Assembly (NCBI GenBank): GCA_964036045.1
Contig: OZ038387.1
Span: forward strand, 15,771,420-15,835,419
From: Eutreptiella sp. 'Long Island Sound 2002'
Taxonomy: Eukaryota > Euglenozoa > Euglenophyceae > Eutreptiales > Eutreptiaceae
Direction of reading: 5' to 3'
DNA: 64,000 nt
Of the stretch, positions 22,775-35,600 are shown piece after piece; within the stretch, counting starts at the first letter, position 1; each line of letters opens with the position of its first letter. Both the position numbers and the translations under genes were made by a program. A model generated the notes under the pieces. That model ran no database searches. It saw nothing but the letters and a program-made list of their open reading frames with translations, and was not told the DNA's origin.

Positions 22775-23275
22775 TTAGGCATTTGTGTAGCGCCCAGTGC
22801 TCTTTCCAAACATGATCTTCTTGCCAGCCCCAGAGAACACAATCTCCCGTTGGGTCAAAATGTCCTGTCCAGTCAGGATCAGGGGCCCTCGGTAGCTTCC
22901 CAGGCCACGCTCCCCACATTGGGTCAAAGAGGCAAAATTCATCTCTCCAATGGCCACATATGCTTCATATTCAAAACCAACGCAATTCCTGTTGCAAAGC
23001 GGTAAATGGGTACCATGGGGGTGATCCATAAAAGTCTTAAAAGCAGGCGGACCACAGATGTGCGTACAGGGAGGGAGGAGGCAGTCAACAAGGAAAAAAT
23101 TGTGTTTCTGTGCAAGGGCACTAGCAGTCCCTTATCACTATGCTCGCCTGAGATCTTTTCTTCATCCGGCACCACCACCATGCAGACGCATCGTTCTTGC
23201 TGTGGAACGCGGGCGGCATGGACACCCACCTCCACTTCCCGATCAACGTGCTCCTTGCACCTGATCTCAACTTCC
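22775..23275 (-). CDS. C-terminal exon(s) of a retropepsin-like aspartic protease gene (partial)
   Basis: The last exon is taken as 22988-22775 (after CAG; stop TAA). It reads YVAIGEMNFASLTQ, then GERGLGSYRG, then LTGQDILTQREIVFSG and KKIMFGK, ending STGRYTNA. The hydrophobic-Gly-x-Asp-x-Leu followed by a V/F strand is the second half of an aspartic protease fold. It aligns by eye with the 32.8-kb exon (FPQRLYAQERGL, then GMVGMEFLEQYDF). A second candidate exon at about 23275-23148 reads charged and protein-like (EHVDREVEVGVHAARVPQQE) but no splice join in frame was found. No catalytic Asp-Thr/Ser-Gly exon was located for this copy, so it is partial or a pseudogene. Confidence 0.4.
22922..23093. 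repeat. Duplicated segment, copy 1 (partner at 33882-34050)
   Basis: About 170 bp are shared with 33882-34050 at about 95 percent identity by eye, same orientation. It starts at GTCAAAGAGGCAAAATTCATC and ends at GGAGGCAGTCAACAA. It spans the start of the 22.8-kb protease exon and its upstream intron, showing that exon-containing DNA was copied 11 kb away. Confidence 0.9.
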
Positions 23276-23299
23276 CTGCTTTTATGAGCTCTGGCAATT

Positions 23300-24114
23300 C
23301 AATGCCATCTAGTTCGCCATGCCTGCTGCCTTTGACACTTACTGCAACAACGCCGACATCTGTGGCACAGGTTTCCTCCGTCCACCCACCCCAGCGTATG
23401 GAGTATGAGGCCCATGAACCCTTGGTTGTCCTCATTCACCACAAACCACTGGCTTCATCACCTGTTGACACACCCACTCCGGCGTGGAATACTCAGCCCA
23501 GTCCGCTGTGCTCCTCACCTTGTGGGGGGGGGGGAGGGTGGGGCTTCAGCATGTGCCACACCAACACATACAACCCCTTAGCCAGAGCTTGCTGCTCCAA
23601 TAGGAAAGGAACATAAGCACAACACTCTTAAAGTCCATGGTGTTGCTGTCGGAATCTGGGCTTCACAAACCCCATGAGATGATGGCACGGGGCACAATGC
23701 CCATTTTGGTGGCAAACCAGCGCTGACATAGGCCGGTTTTGCTTGGCTTTGTCACCCTGTCTAAGCCAATAAAAAAAGCACCGACAGATAGACAGCTACC
23801 ATCTGTCCTATACTCGTCATCTGATCAATCAATCAGATGCAGAGATTGGGCCCCCAAAGCACAACAAGAAGAGGAAACCCATGGTATCAACAAATCCGGT
23901 TGAAAAAAAAGAGAGAGCGATGTACGAAAATGCACTCACTGTGGCCTATGCTACGCAACTAGCCCTTTCTGGGCGCACCACCGAAAAAACATTCCAGTAG
24001 ATAGGTAAAGCAAATGAGTAGACAAGCAAAAAATCCTGTGGCAACACCTGCAAATGTGTTCTGGTCTTGGAACAGCTTTGGGAGAAATCCTTTTTGAGTC
24101 CCGACAGACCCCAG
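23300..24114. other. Intergenic, nothing recognised
   Basis: One G-run at 23523-23535. No gene, RNA or convincing repeat was seen apart from the neighbouring dispersed repeat. Confidence 0.4.
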
Positions 24115-24715
24115 TTGGCTGGAGCTCTGTGTGCCGCCCCAGCAAGTCCCAGCGTGTCCCGGTGCGGGGTTTTAGGCGTCCGTTTGGGACGTGGTGGAAA
24201 CCTGAACGCGTGGGAGTTTCCGGGTGGACTAGGTGCCCTCAGAATTGGTTCTTGAGCCATGCAGTCTAAGATATGGCCCATTCTTGGTTGGGGGCTCTTT
24301 GGAGCGAAACTACGCAGATTTTGGGCCATTTTGGGGCATTTTAGGGGTGTTTCTCGGACACATTGTGCAGTTAGAGGCCAACTAAGGGCTCTTTGACATG
24401 AGGAAACCAAGACAGCCGCTGTGTATGCCATCTATTTTCTTCGCTTGGCTGCTGAGAACGTGTTTTTGGACTCTTTAGGGTGAAAAATGGCCATTTTTGG
24501 CCCAAACCTAAGAAGAGTTGAGAGGGCGCCTACTGACTTGCTGTGCACGCTTCAGGCTGCACAAACTCTAGATTTGGGAAAGCCATGTGTCAATGCAAAA
24601 GATGGCTAGAGTAGAGTAAAGCTTGACACGTTGAGACAGAGTAATGGCCAAAACAGAAAGGCGATGTACTTGTTGCTTGTTGCTTGTTGTTTATTGTGTT
24701 ATGTTGTCTGCTAGC
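24115..24715. repeat. Dispersed repeat, copy 2 (partner at 19990-20585)
   Basis: Diverged second copy of the 19990-20585 sequence, same strand. It shares GTGGACTAGGTGCCCTCA, AAGATATGGCCCATTCTTG, CAGATTTTGGGCCATTT, TGGCTAGAGTAGAGTA and the TTGCTTGTTG-rich tail. Confidence 0.75.
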
Positions 24716-27035
24716 CAGTTTTAAGGGGAGAGGGGTGAGTAATGTAGTTTCTATGTTCGGAGCTATATCCCTGCCAACCTTCCCAAAATGGTCTTTCAGG
24801 TCCCTCAAGTAGGAAGGGTTGACCTGAGAGCATGAGGCAAGGGGTGTGCTTAAACAGCTGCAGGCATGTAGGCCAAGCGAGCAGCCGAAGTACGGCAACT
24901 TTGTCTTGTGGTGCTTACCGAATGCTATGAAGGATGGGGCATTGCTACCATATAAGAGGGGATGTGTTTTACGGGCGCATCTGTTTGTGCTCTTTAGTTG
25001 GAGTTTCGCCGTTGCACCAGGCCCCCCACAATGGACACCTATTCCGAGCCTGATGCTGAGTCAAATGACAGATCACAATTTTTTCAGGTCAGTGTCAGCG
25101 GGCCTCAGCATCCAAAGAACTTATGTAATTGGGCCCTCAGCCTGTTCATCATTTTGCATAATGCATGTGGGATGGATTCCTGTTGAAGGGGAGGGTGTTG
25201 CCACAGGACGGGGGGTGGAGGGTGGTATCGGAGGCTGGGATGCATGGAGAGGGACGGCACAATAAACATGGATCTGCTCGTTGGTTTGCCGTTGAAGGTC
25301 CTTGAAGGGGCCATTACCCAGGGGTTGTGTCATAGCTGATCCGAATCCTCCGCCCGGTAAAACCCGATCTCAGGGTACAAACCAGCGGCTCAGAAACGGG
25401 TTTGAGTGGGGTCAAAAGGGCACCAAAATGTCGGAGGCAAGCCCCCCCCCGCGCGCAAAAAAAACCTCCTTTGGGGCCTCCTTTGGGTATCTCAACTTTA
25501 GGCCGTGGTGCTGTGCTTCACTTCGTGGGAAAATCTTGCAACACACAATCCCTGCATTTGAAAAAAAAAACAAGTGCCATGTGAGCCCTTTCATGTTGTT
25601 GCGAAGTGCCTCAAGAGCCCTCGTTCACCCTCAAGAGCCCCTCATCACCCCCGAGTTCCCCACCACCATCCACCCACCATCAAGGGGCCGCATTCATTCT
25701 CAGAAGCCAAATTCACCCTCAAGAGCCCACGTTCACTCAAGAGGGCACAGCAGTCTCTGCCCAGAAACCGTCCCCCACGCGCCTTGCTCAGCACGCTCAT
25801 AATCCACACAGTCTCAACTGAGTTGTGGACTGCTTGAATGGCTTGCTTTCACAAATGCGAGTGACTGTATGGCAACAACATTGAACAGATCGATGCACAC
25901 ACACTGTGGGAGGCAGTGACCCCCCGACGAAGCAACGTGAACTCCTCGAACAGAGCTCGCCGTTTGTGCGGCCATTTGCCTGTCTCCCACCAAGGTGCCT
26001 GACAATCGCCAAATATTCAGTTCATTCTTCCGGAAGAGCAGAACAGCGGGGGGGGGGGGGGGGACAAAGAAATCATGCAAAGAACATGAATTGAAGGACT
26101 GCTACTTCACAATTGCGAAACTGGAGTCCAGTCCAAACCCTCCCTTTGGCAGTAACAAGACCCCACAACATACGGATCATGCTGCATTGGAGTCAACCAC
26201 CAATTGCGAGTCCAGTCGTGCTTCAACTCAACATCGTCAGCAAAACTGGAGATGCACATCTTAATTGGCACCGTGGGCATGTGCTCCTCTTTGCCCAAAA
26301 CGCCGATGCCTGCAATATGCCAATCGCGACACAGCCAGTGGTTTGTGCACAGCTGAGATATGCTACCGGAGAGACCCGGCTGCCTCATGACACCTTTTTG
26401 TCAACCACTTGCAGATGATGAGCAAATGATCATTTTCGCGGGATGCCGATAAATGGGGTAGCAAAACCGAGCCAAGAAATGGAAATGGGTTTCTCCTGAA
26501 ATGACCAGAGACCATCTACGACACTCGGGTCCATGCGTACCCCATTGGCACCCTGCGAACAATGTCCACTGCCACCGAGGATGCAGTTCTTGTGGTCCCC
26601 TTGGGAGGTGTTCTCGTATACGGTCTTCATCAAGAATGCCCTCGCAGATACTCCCTTTCGGATCACCCTTCGACATCTGCACCTTTCACAATGCCCTGTT
26701 CCATAGCCCCCTTTGGGAATTCCCAGAAAACAACGGTAACACAGGGCCGCCGTGCCTACACAAGGCCATGCTTTGCGCGGCTGCGACACAGACACAAAAA
26801 AGGGTGTATGGTGGGTGCCCTGGCGGCCAATCACATCAAAATCAATCAAAACGCCTTGCAACCCAAAGCACAATGCCGTGATGAGCAGAAACAGGTCTGA
26901 CGTGCACGCTCCAGTCCTATTTCCTTGTCGTTCCATACACAATGCTCACATTCTTGTGAGCCCAAATTCTGGACAACAAAACTGGCGGTCTCAAAACTGA
27001 GGGTGCAAGGTGGTCGTCGTGCTCAGACAAGGCGC
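24716..27035. other. Intergenic or intronic DNA with simple repeats and unresolved minus-strand frames
   Basis: At 25605-25745 a CCTCAAGAGCCC-type short tandem repeat occurs four to five times. G-runs lie at 26048-26063. On minus, 26940-26400 contains protein-like pieces (VLIDFDVIGRQ near 26850; NPFPFLGSVLLPHL near 26470) that could be exons of another retropepsin-like gene, but no chain could be built. The plus strand at ~26580-26740 carries reverse-complement versions of the 28-bp repeat found at 27.1-27.8 kb. Confidence 0.35.
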
Positions 27036-27059
27036 AATGGAGAGGCAGGGTATGAAGGA

Positions 27060-27765
27060 TTTTCCCAACAGACGAAACGGGAGGACATTATCAGGGGACC
27101 ATAGGAAGACATTGCCAATGGGAACTTTGTGAGATAGCATCCCCAGCGGGCACTATTTCAGAGGGTATTCCCGGAGAGGACTATCTGGGTGTGCAATCGC
27201 CAAAAACTCGTTGTGGGAGGGCACTCCCAAAGGGCTGAACCGTTAAATCGAGTGCAAAAAATACATGACGCAGACCATAAATGCGAGTACACCTTTAAAC
27301 AGGCGAGAAAAGGGTTACTCAATGGGAGGGGCATTTCCACAGGACAATATGCAAAGGGGCACAAGGGGACCATGTGGGAGGCATTTCCACACGGGACCGG
27401 AGGGCATTGCGAAAACAGACTGAGACAATGGGCATTCCCGAAGGGCAGATGTGGCAAGAAGGACTGTGTGAGGGCCAAAGTGGATGATATGGTAGGGCAT
27501 TCGATGTGGGAGGGCATTGCCTGTGAAGGCATTCCCAGAACAAACCAGGCATTAAGGCATTGCTAAAAGGAGACAATGTGTCTGGGCACTCACAAAGGGG
27601 ACTATGCAGGACAGCATTTCGGCGTGGACTAGAAGTGAGGGAGTGGCAACAGGGCACCATGTGGGAGAAGATAATCCCAAGGGGGACTATGTAGGAGGGA
27701 ATTCCCACTGGAGACGATGTGGGAGGGGCATTCGCAAAGGGCATTAGATTGCACAGATCGAAGGG
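27060..27765. repeat. Degenerate ~28-bp tandem repeat (GGGACTATGTGGGAGGGCATTCCCAAAG-like)
   Basis: About 20 diverged units of a GTGGGAGGGCATTCCCA core followed by an AAGGGGAC(T/C)AT linker cover ~700 bp. Further copies on the same strand appear at about 29083-29180, and reverse-complement copies at about 26580-26740. The core GGGCATTCCC is nearly palindromic. All frames accumulate stops. Confidence 0.75.
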
Positions 27766-29196
27766 CATGCCCAAAAGAGACATCTGGTGCCTTGGGGGGT
27801 GCCCTCTCCCTTGGTTTTCTGTGTGAATGGTAGTGCCTTTCCAGATATGGATACTGCGATTGTGCCTTCAAGTAGACCCATCTGGAAAAGCCAGCGCTTG
27901 CAAGGGAGGTGTGGTGGAGGCGGGGGACAGAGGGGGGGCAGGGGAGGTGGGAAAACGGTTTGCGGGGGGGGGGGGGTGTCGTTCGAGCCCCCTTGGAAAA
28001 GGGGCTCTCGTGACAAAATTGATTCCAACGCAAAATTTTGTTGACATTTTCCGGACGTAACTCCCGCCGGTCCCTACGTGGTATAAAAGGGGCACGGGCA
28101 GGGCCTAGGGGGGCAGTTCCCCTACTGCGCTCAACCGTGAGGTCAATGAAAGCCATGTTTGGCAGGTGTTACACCCTGTTTTTGAGGATCCAAAGAAGGC
28201 GGGGGGAAGGAAAAACCGACGATCGGGGGCGCCCGGGGCTCCTCGTTAGGAGTCGCGATGCCAACCCCCTTATAAAGTGGGCTGAGCGAAACACACACAC
28301 TCAGACCCCCCGCATCCCTCGGGGGCTAAAAAGGTGGCCGCGACCTCTCCTTTTCCGACACCCACCCAGAAGGAAAGGCGGGGGGAAAAGTATCTTTTTT
28401 CAAGCACCAGAACAATGCCAGGCGTGATTTTATTGCCTTTCAAGCCTTTTCTTGTGGCAGGCAATGCATATGAAGAATATTGGAACGTAGAATATTTGCA
28501 TGTCTATGCAATTTTCCCCTCTGCCCCCCTGAAAGACCGCATTCAGATGGTGCAAAAACAATGGCGACTGAAGCAAGACGCCAAAACCAAGGCCAATTCA
28601 AACTGCACAAATGTTCAAACTCTACAATTGTTCAACGAGTGGATACTGCGTACTATGTTGTTGCTGAATCAGCACAGATGCCGGACACCGGCCCACATGC
28701 TGTGCTGTTACAAAGTAGTGCAGCGGAAAACACCACTGGCCATTACACTCCTTTTATGCCTCGCTGCCCAGCGCCTGCCCCCCCCCCCCTGGTTTGCCCC
28801 CCTTCCCTGGACACCACGCACTCCCCATCCGATACCAATTTGTTCCGGTTGTTGAATGTCAGTCCTGCTGCAGATTGGCCCCATTCCCCTTTGACAAGAT
28901 TGCCGCAGGCGGTTTGTGTTTGACACCAGGCCATTTCGCAGCCCCGAAAACACAGGAAGACGTCTCATGCCTTCACGGGAGATGGGGGGGGGGGGTTGGC
29001 TTGTTTTTAGCGGCCCGTCACCGGAGCCACCCCGGGGGCCCTGCACCCCAACATAGTCCAGGTCGGGAGGCCCCTAGAGAAGACCATGTGGAAAGGCAAT
29101 ACCAAGGGAGATTGTGTGGGAGGGCACTCGCAAAGAAAACTGTGGCACATCCCGAACAGACTTCCCACACAGTCCCCGTTGGTCCCACATAGTTAC
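27766..29196. other. Intergenic or intronic, unrecognised frames and homopolymers
   Basis: G-run at 27963-27976, C-run at 28780-28791, G-run at 28985-28996. A TATAAAAGG at 28082-28090 precedes a short plus frame beginning at 28146. The plus frame 28334-28855 (173 codons) is not recognised. No splice chain supports either. Confidence 0.35.
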
Positions 29197-30487
29197 CTTC
29201 GGGCAAGTCTCAGGGGCCTTGTGCAACCTGACGCAGCCTGAGCCACGGGGGCACAGGGAAAGCATACTTTTGACTCCGCGACCATTCTTCATGGCAGGGC
29301 TCTCCAAATCATAACCCAATGCCCTGGCTGCAGCCTTGTTCATAATACTGTAACACACAGCGGGAACGGAGTGAGGCGATGGGGGTAACGAGAGGGAAGC
29401 CGCGTGTGAGAGATGTTGAAATACATCGGCGGGCTGTGCGTCACACGGAAGTGCACCGCACCGCGGACACATTGCGTCGCTTGTGCGCTGTCCCAGAGGC
29501 AGAGGGCACCGTCCTTTCGCCACTACGCATGTCAGTGACGGCATCGAATTGGCTTCAATGCATCATTGTTGAGCGGAAGATGTGGCCTATGCGGGGCTCT
29601 CCTTTGTGTTTGGGTTGGCTGAGGGCCTTGAGCCACAATGACGCGTGATTGCAGCTTTGGTGCAGATTGGCTGCACCACGGCACCACCCACCACACAAGC
29701 CGCGCGGAACACACCCAACAGAATGTCCGCATACAACAACGTCTCCCCTAAGCGCAGACTCTCCCAAAAACTTACGCGGCCGTGCAAAATTAAGAACATC
29801 CATCGTGGGGCACGGATTACACGACCCACTGCACACGTTACAGTGCTGGCTACGTTCTTCGGGGACCACTCGTCATTTTTCAGCATAGCCCGCCTTGTCT
29901 CGTGCGGACGATAATACCTGCACATGCGCTGAATTTACAGCGGACGGACAGACGCTTTTACCAACAGTCCACGCCGGCCCTGCTGGCTCTGGTCTGGCAG
30001 GTAGTGCTTGTGGTGCGTCGCGCCCTCGCCATTTCCACGGCCATTACATTGTCGTCGGAGGGAGCGCGCACAAGCTTTCCTCGTTCGCTGGCAAATCAAC
30101 GCAATGCTTCACCGAAACGTACCAAATCCTTCCAACACCCCGAACACAAATGAATCCCCAAAACATTGATCTTATGCCACAAAACTGACAAAACATCCAG
30201 CTTGTCATGCACTGGGGGTGCATAACATTTGGCGTGTGATATACATATAACACACACACGATATACGTAACCAACGGGCAACAGCCAAGACGCAGGCAGC
30301 AATCAAGGAGGCCGGCTTACACTGAATCTCGTCAGGCACAGTCATAACAAAAGCAGTGGCATTGCCTGACTGCGCTAGGCGCCTTTCTGTAGTACAGGAT
30401 ACATGGAGGCACATGAGGGACAGCACGAGCCCGCGTTCAGCACCACTGCCAGCTCCGTGGAGGCAGAGGCCTGCAGGACAAAGCCAC

Positions 30488-30529
<42 letters not shown>

Positions 30530-31204
30530 TATATCTCCCAAATATTGGCATTTCGCGTCTACAACAGCTGCACATTGTCTACATCATGTGCACGTTTTAC
30601 ACCAGATATGTACGGCGTCTACAGACTAAACAGGGCTAAATGCGTGCTGTGCAGGTATGTGTCTGTAAAAATATGTGCGTAAATTGTTCACACACGCGCA
30701 CGCACATAAAACGGAGCAGAAAACCCCTTTGCAAAAAAAAAAACCACCGTGCTGTTTCGTTTACCTGTGCACAGTTGGTAAGACACCGAGCACACATACG
30801 GGGCTTGCGGGGTCTGGAGGACTTTGGCATGGTCAGGTGAAGCGTTGCACCAGAGAATGCCTACACAGACACAGCTGCTGTTCCCGCGCAAACGTACATC
30901 GGTAAAGGTGTACGCGTGTACACACGCTCATGTGTCCTCCGCGCTGCATGGGTCTCCAACGAAGCCGCTACCCAATACAATGTCGCAGGCTGTCAGCCAT
31001 CGTGTTTCCACACCTGTGGGAAGCCCCCGAATCTACCAGGCCCAGGAACGGCACAGGGGCATCATCCACAGCGATCTGCACGGCCATCAGCCTCTGGGGC
31101 ATGAATACTCCCTTGACCGGCTTCCAGACAGGATCGCCATAATGCGCCTCAAATCCCTCATTGGCCCGGTATAGATACACCATATCGATGCCTTTCTCCG
31201 GGTC
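29197..31204 (-). CDS. Retropepsin-like aspartic protease, DSG exon pair (partial gene)
   Basis: Two minus-strand exons are supported: 31204-31014 and 29347-29197, joined by a GT-AG intron in phase 2. The join creates LGLVDSGASHSIMNKAAARALG, read here in two pieces (LGLVDSGASH and SIMNKAAARALG). This is the hallmark catalytic Asp-Ser-Gly-Ala motif and the helix that follows it in retropepsins. Upstream lies a strand (MAVQIAVDDAPVPFLG) typical of the segment before the catalytic Asp. Flanking exons on both sides, including the start and the C-terminal half, were not found, so this is partial. No reverse transcriptase, RNase H or integrase frame is nearby, so a host gene family or a domesticated copy is more likely than an intact retroelement. 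Confidence 0.55.
30489..30525. repeat. (AC)n microsatellite
   Basis: An uninterrupted AC dinucleotide run of 37 bp, inside the intron between the two DSG-protease exons. Confidence 0.97.
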
Positions 31205-32690
31205 CTACAATAGATAAAGCAACGGTTGTGACCTGCACAGATGCAGTGATTTGGGCATCGCAAAAGTCGCATGTGTGCGTCACTTGTGTGGCTCTGAACT
31301 GCCTGGGCTCCAACAGCACAGCACACAGACCAGGTGCAAGACCCAATAGGGATGGGTTGTCGAAGGAGACAGTACAGACCACAGCTACAGGTTTGAATGG
31401 GTTCAACCTCAATCAACAGTTACCCATTTCCACTGCTGGATATGTGCTGGCGTGAGTCCAGGGCTGAAACAACAGGAACGAGCACCACAAAAGAGGGAGG
31501 CAGCAATATTATCAAAGGGGATGAGCCAAACTCAGAATTGCTTTTGGATGTCTGCGATGGATCGATCAGGGGGCGGGGGTGCAACGAACACAGCTGCTAA
31601 GCATGTCTTCCAAGCGGAAGGCATACCACCTGTCACTCATTTTGGCGAAATCGTCCAAAGCCTAACTGACAGCAATACAATTGCTTTGCAGACGATTCCG
31701 GTGGCGGTTCGACCGACGGGTGAAACGCCCTGATTGGCGGGTTGGGCGGAGTGGGTGGGTGACCTCGTGGTCATGTGGCCCAGCGCAGGGCATCGCACAA
31801 GAAATGTATGGTGCGTTGTACTGGAGGTAAGACCTATGAAATGAGAGATTACGGTGCATGTGCGGCCGGGGGGGGGGGGTGATATAGGCACTGTGCACAT
31901 GTTATAGTAGACACAAGTGTCAATATTTGGGAAGGGGCCCGAAAGCCCCTTTGCAAAAACGAAATACTACACGACACCCGTGTAGACCTCCTGCTCTTGA
32001 TGGTGCTGGCCCCCCTACCCTTGTGCATATTTCTTGCACTCTGTGAACTTCAGTGGGCATCGAGAAAAGAAGGCACGCCTTTGTGAAGCGCTCTTAGGCC
32101 GGGTCAAAGTGAGGTGCTGGGAGAGCTTGTGAGGTTTGGCAGCTTCTTGTAGCGGATCCATGGCATGCAGCAGCATCGTCCCGGCAGTGGGATGTTGGCA
32201 GGGCAGCTGATCCGAGGACTCCGGGTCCTGGCAGTACCTTGAAACCTGATCCGTTGTATCCGGCACCCTGATCATATTGAGGCACTTCGTATCCTAACAA
32301 CTGTGGTAGTGGAGCTCCCTGGCCGAACCAGGCTAGTGTAGTGCCCCGGGCCCAATGCATTCAACAATATCGAAACCACACGGATGCGGGATTCATGGGA
32401 CGCAATACCCGCAAACGCCATGCTGAATACAGAGATATGTGGGTGGAACCTGCTTTCCTGATGAACCGCGAAATGTCTTCAAGGGACGTTCAACCACCGG
32501 TTGTAGGACCCATTGCCACGACACGGCACAGCGCACTGCCAACACGTGACATTCGCCAAACAGAATCCATCTGTCGCCATCACGCAATTCACCGCCAATG
32601 AGTACGTTTTGGATGTACGAAGCATACACGCATTGCTGACATCACACCACATAGTGCACCACAGCGCCACAGTGTCACAGAGGCATGGAC
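31205..32690. other. Spacer between two retropepsin-like loci, nothing else recognised
   Basis: G-run at 31868-31880. The upstream exons of the 29-31 kb protease and the downstream exons of the 32.7-42.6 kb protease should lie here if both genes are intact, but none was recognised. Confidence 0.4.
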
Positions 32691-35600
32691 CTTTGCGTAT
32701 TTAAAATCATACTGTTCTAGAAATTCCATGCCCACCATCCCGTGCACTTCAAGGCCGCGCTCTTGGGCATACAGGCGCTGGGGGAAATCAATGACACCTG
32801 CAGTAAACTTTGGGATCTGCACGAGAGTGACACGCAAACAGCAAATGCTTGAGGCAGGGTTCAAAGAAGATGTGGATGGCAAGAGAAGGTTCGCGGAACA
32901 AAATACCATGGACAGGGCGAGCACTTGGTCCCAGGCCTATGGACCAGTGACTCAGTCAGTGTTTGAGCTAGGGCTTGCCAGGAACGCGGTGCCTCTGTGG
33001 AAACACGCGGGCCCCGGGGGAAAATGGCCACGAACACATGGACTCTGTGGAACACAGCCAGAGCGTCGTGCAAAACCAGATTCAAACCAGGTCCTCCAAG
33101 AACGGCACTTGAGGAGCACCTCTTCGATCAATGCACTGATGCTCTACGCTCCTGGACAGAAAATGGCCTCCTCGTGTGGGCGAGGGTTTCCGAGCCGACC
33201 AGCCCGATACCTGCCATGGTCTTCTTCCTCAGCCTCTTTGAGATGTCTTCATGCCAATTTCTGAGGTGGATGGTGTTCATCGGCACAAGAGTTTTTGGCA
33301 TCAGTTTTCCTCGGATGCTCTGTGTATCTCCCTGTGACTGATTCATGTGCGTGACAGTCATTCAGCTAGTCAAATCAAAGAGGCATCCGTGGTACCTCAT
33401 GACCGAAGATGAAATTTTTGAGCAGTGCTGACCATTCCACGTCTAACTCCCCTTTCTTCCCTTTGCCCAAGGCGACGCCCACTTTGCTTCATCAGCTATG
33501 ATGCTGTGCTCCCTCTGCGGACATTGTGTGGATTGGACAGATAACAGGGTCCCAAACGGCTCGTTTTGCCTGTCTAGACTTCGATTTTCGAGTCAATTCA
33601 TGTAGTCGCGCTGCAATAATGCCACACCTCGATCTTTCCGTCAATCCAGACTCCTCTGAGACCCACAGTCTTCAATGCGACGTTGCCGTCACCAGCCATT
33701 CCTTTTGTTCCGCTATCTGTTGCCACAATATTCAGCTCATCGCAGATTTGGGGTGTAAGAAGGTTTGTGGTGAGCCCTACAATGAAAGGCAGGCATGAGT
33801 GGCCAGGAGTTTTGAAAGCCCCCGTGAACACCAATGGCAGGCACACGCAATCAAGCCATTGAACCTCCAAAACTCCGAGTCAAAGAGGCAAAATTCATCT
33901 CTCTAATGGCCACATATGCTTCGTATTCAAAACTAACACAATTCCTGTTGCAAGGCGGTAAATGGGTACCATGGGGGTGATCCATAAAAGCCTTAAAAGC
34001 AGGCGGACCACAGATGTGCGTACAGGGAGGGAGGAGGCAGTCAACAAAAAAATGGGTGCTGGCAAAGCGACGAAGAGAAATCTACGGTATCAGCAGCCCA
34101 TTGGTCATCCACGCATGATGTAAAATTCTTTTGCCTTCGGGAAGTCCACCTCGCAGAGAATCTACCCCAAGCAACGCACACACAAAACAGGGAAAAAACG
34201 ACATAAATACGGCCTAAAACATGCTTTACATACCTTGGATGGTCATTTTAGGTGATCACAATATGAAAAAAGTAAGTTTCGAAAAATTCGATTTTTGAGC
34301 TGCCCAGAGTGAAAAACTACAGAAGCAGGTTGTGTACCCATCCCTTGGGAGATCTCCCCCCCCGGACCTAATACCCAAATAGGGTGAAAAACACGTAAAT
34401 ACGGCCTAAAACATGCTTTACATACCTTGGATGGTCATTTTAGGTGATCACAATATCATAAAAACAAGTTTCGAAAACTTCGATTTTTGAGCTGTCCAGG
34501 GTGAAAAATTGCATCAGCAGGTTGTGTACCCATCCCTTGGGAGCCTCCCCCCCCCCTCCCGTGCGCCCAATACCCAAATAGGGTGAAAAACACGTAAATA
34601 CGGCCTAAAACATGCTTTACATACCTTGGATGGTCATTTTAGGGTGATCACAATATCAAAAAAGTAAGTTTCGAAAAATTCGATTTTTGAGCTGCCCAGA
34701 GTGAAAAACTACAGAAGCAGGTTGTGTACCCATCCCTTGGGAGAACCCCCCCCCCCTCCCGTGCGCCCAATACCCAAATAGGGTGAAAAACACGTAAATA
34801 CGGCCTAAAACATGCTTTACATACCTCGGATGGTCATTTTAGGTGATCACAATATCATAAAAACAAGTTTCGAAAACTTCGATTTTTGAGCTGTCCAGAG
34901 TGAAAAATTGCATCAGCAGGTTGTGTACCCATCCCTTGGGAGAACCCCCCCCCCCCCCTCCCGTGCGCCCAATACCCAAATAGGGTGAAAAACACGTAAA
35001 TACGGCCTAAAACATGCTTTACATACCTTGGATGGTCATTTTAGGTGATCACAATATCATAAAAACAAGTTTCGAAAACTTCGATTTTTGAGCTGTCCAG
35101 GGTGAAAAATTGCATCAGCAGGTTGCGTACCCATCCCTTGGGAGCCTCCCCCCCCCCCCTCCCGTGCGCCCAATACCCAAATAGGGTGAAAAACACGTAA
35201 ATACGGCCTAAAACATGCTTCACATACTTGGATGGTCATTTTAGGGTGATCACAATATCAAAAAAGTAAGTTTCGAAAAATTCGATTTTTGAGCTGCCCA
35301 GAGTGAAAAACTACAGAAGCAGGTTGTGTACCCATCCCTTGGGAGATCCCCCCCCCGGACCTAATACCCAAATAGGGTGAAAAACACGTAAATACGGCCT
35401 AAAACATGCTTTACATACCTCGGATGGTCATTTTAGGTGATCACAATATCATAAAAACAAGTTTCGAAAACTTCGATTTTTGAGCTGTCCAGGGTGAAAA
35501 ATTGCATCGGCAGGTTGTGTACCCATCCCTTGGGAGCCTCCCCCCCCCCCTCCCGTGCGCCCAATACCCAAATAGGGTGAAAAACACGTAAATACGGCCT

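Noticed and set aside
28082-28090. Promoter with TATAAAAGG
   Set aside because: No supported gene starts downstream; a lone TATA-like string is not sufficient evidence.
28334-28923. Two overlapping plus-strand frames of 147-173 codons
   Set aside because: No recognisable domain and no way to choose between the frames; a homopolymer C-run at 28780 makes frame assignment unsafe.
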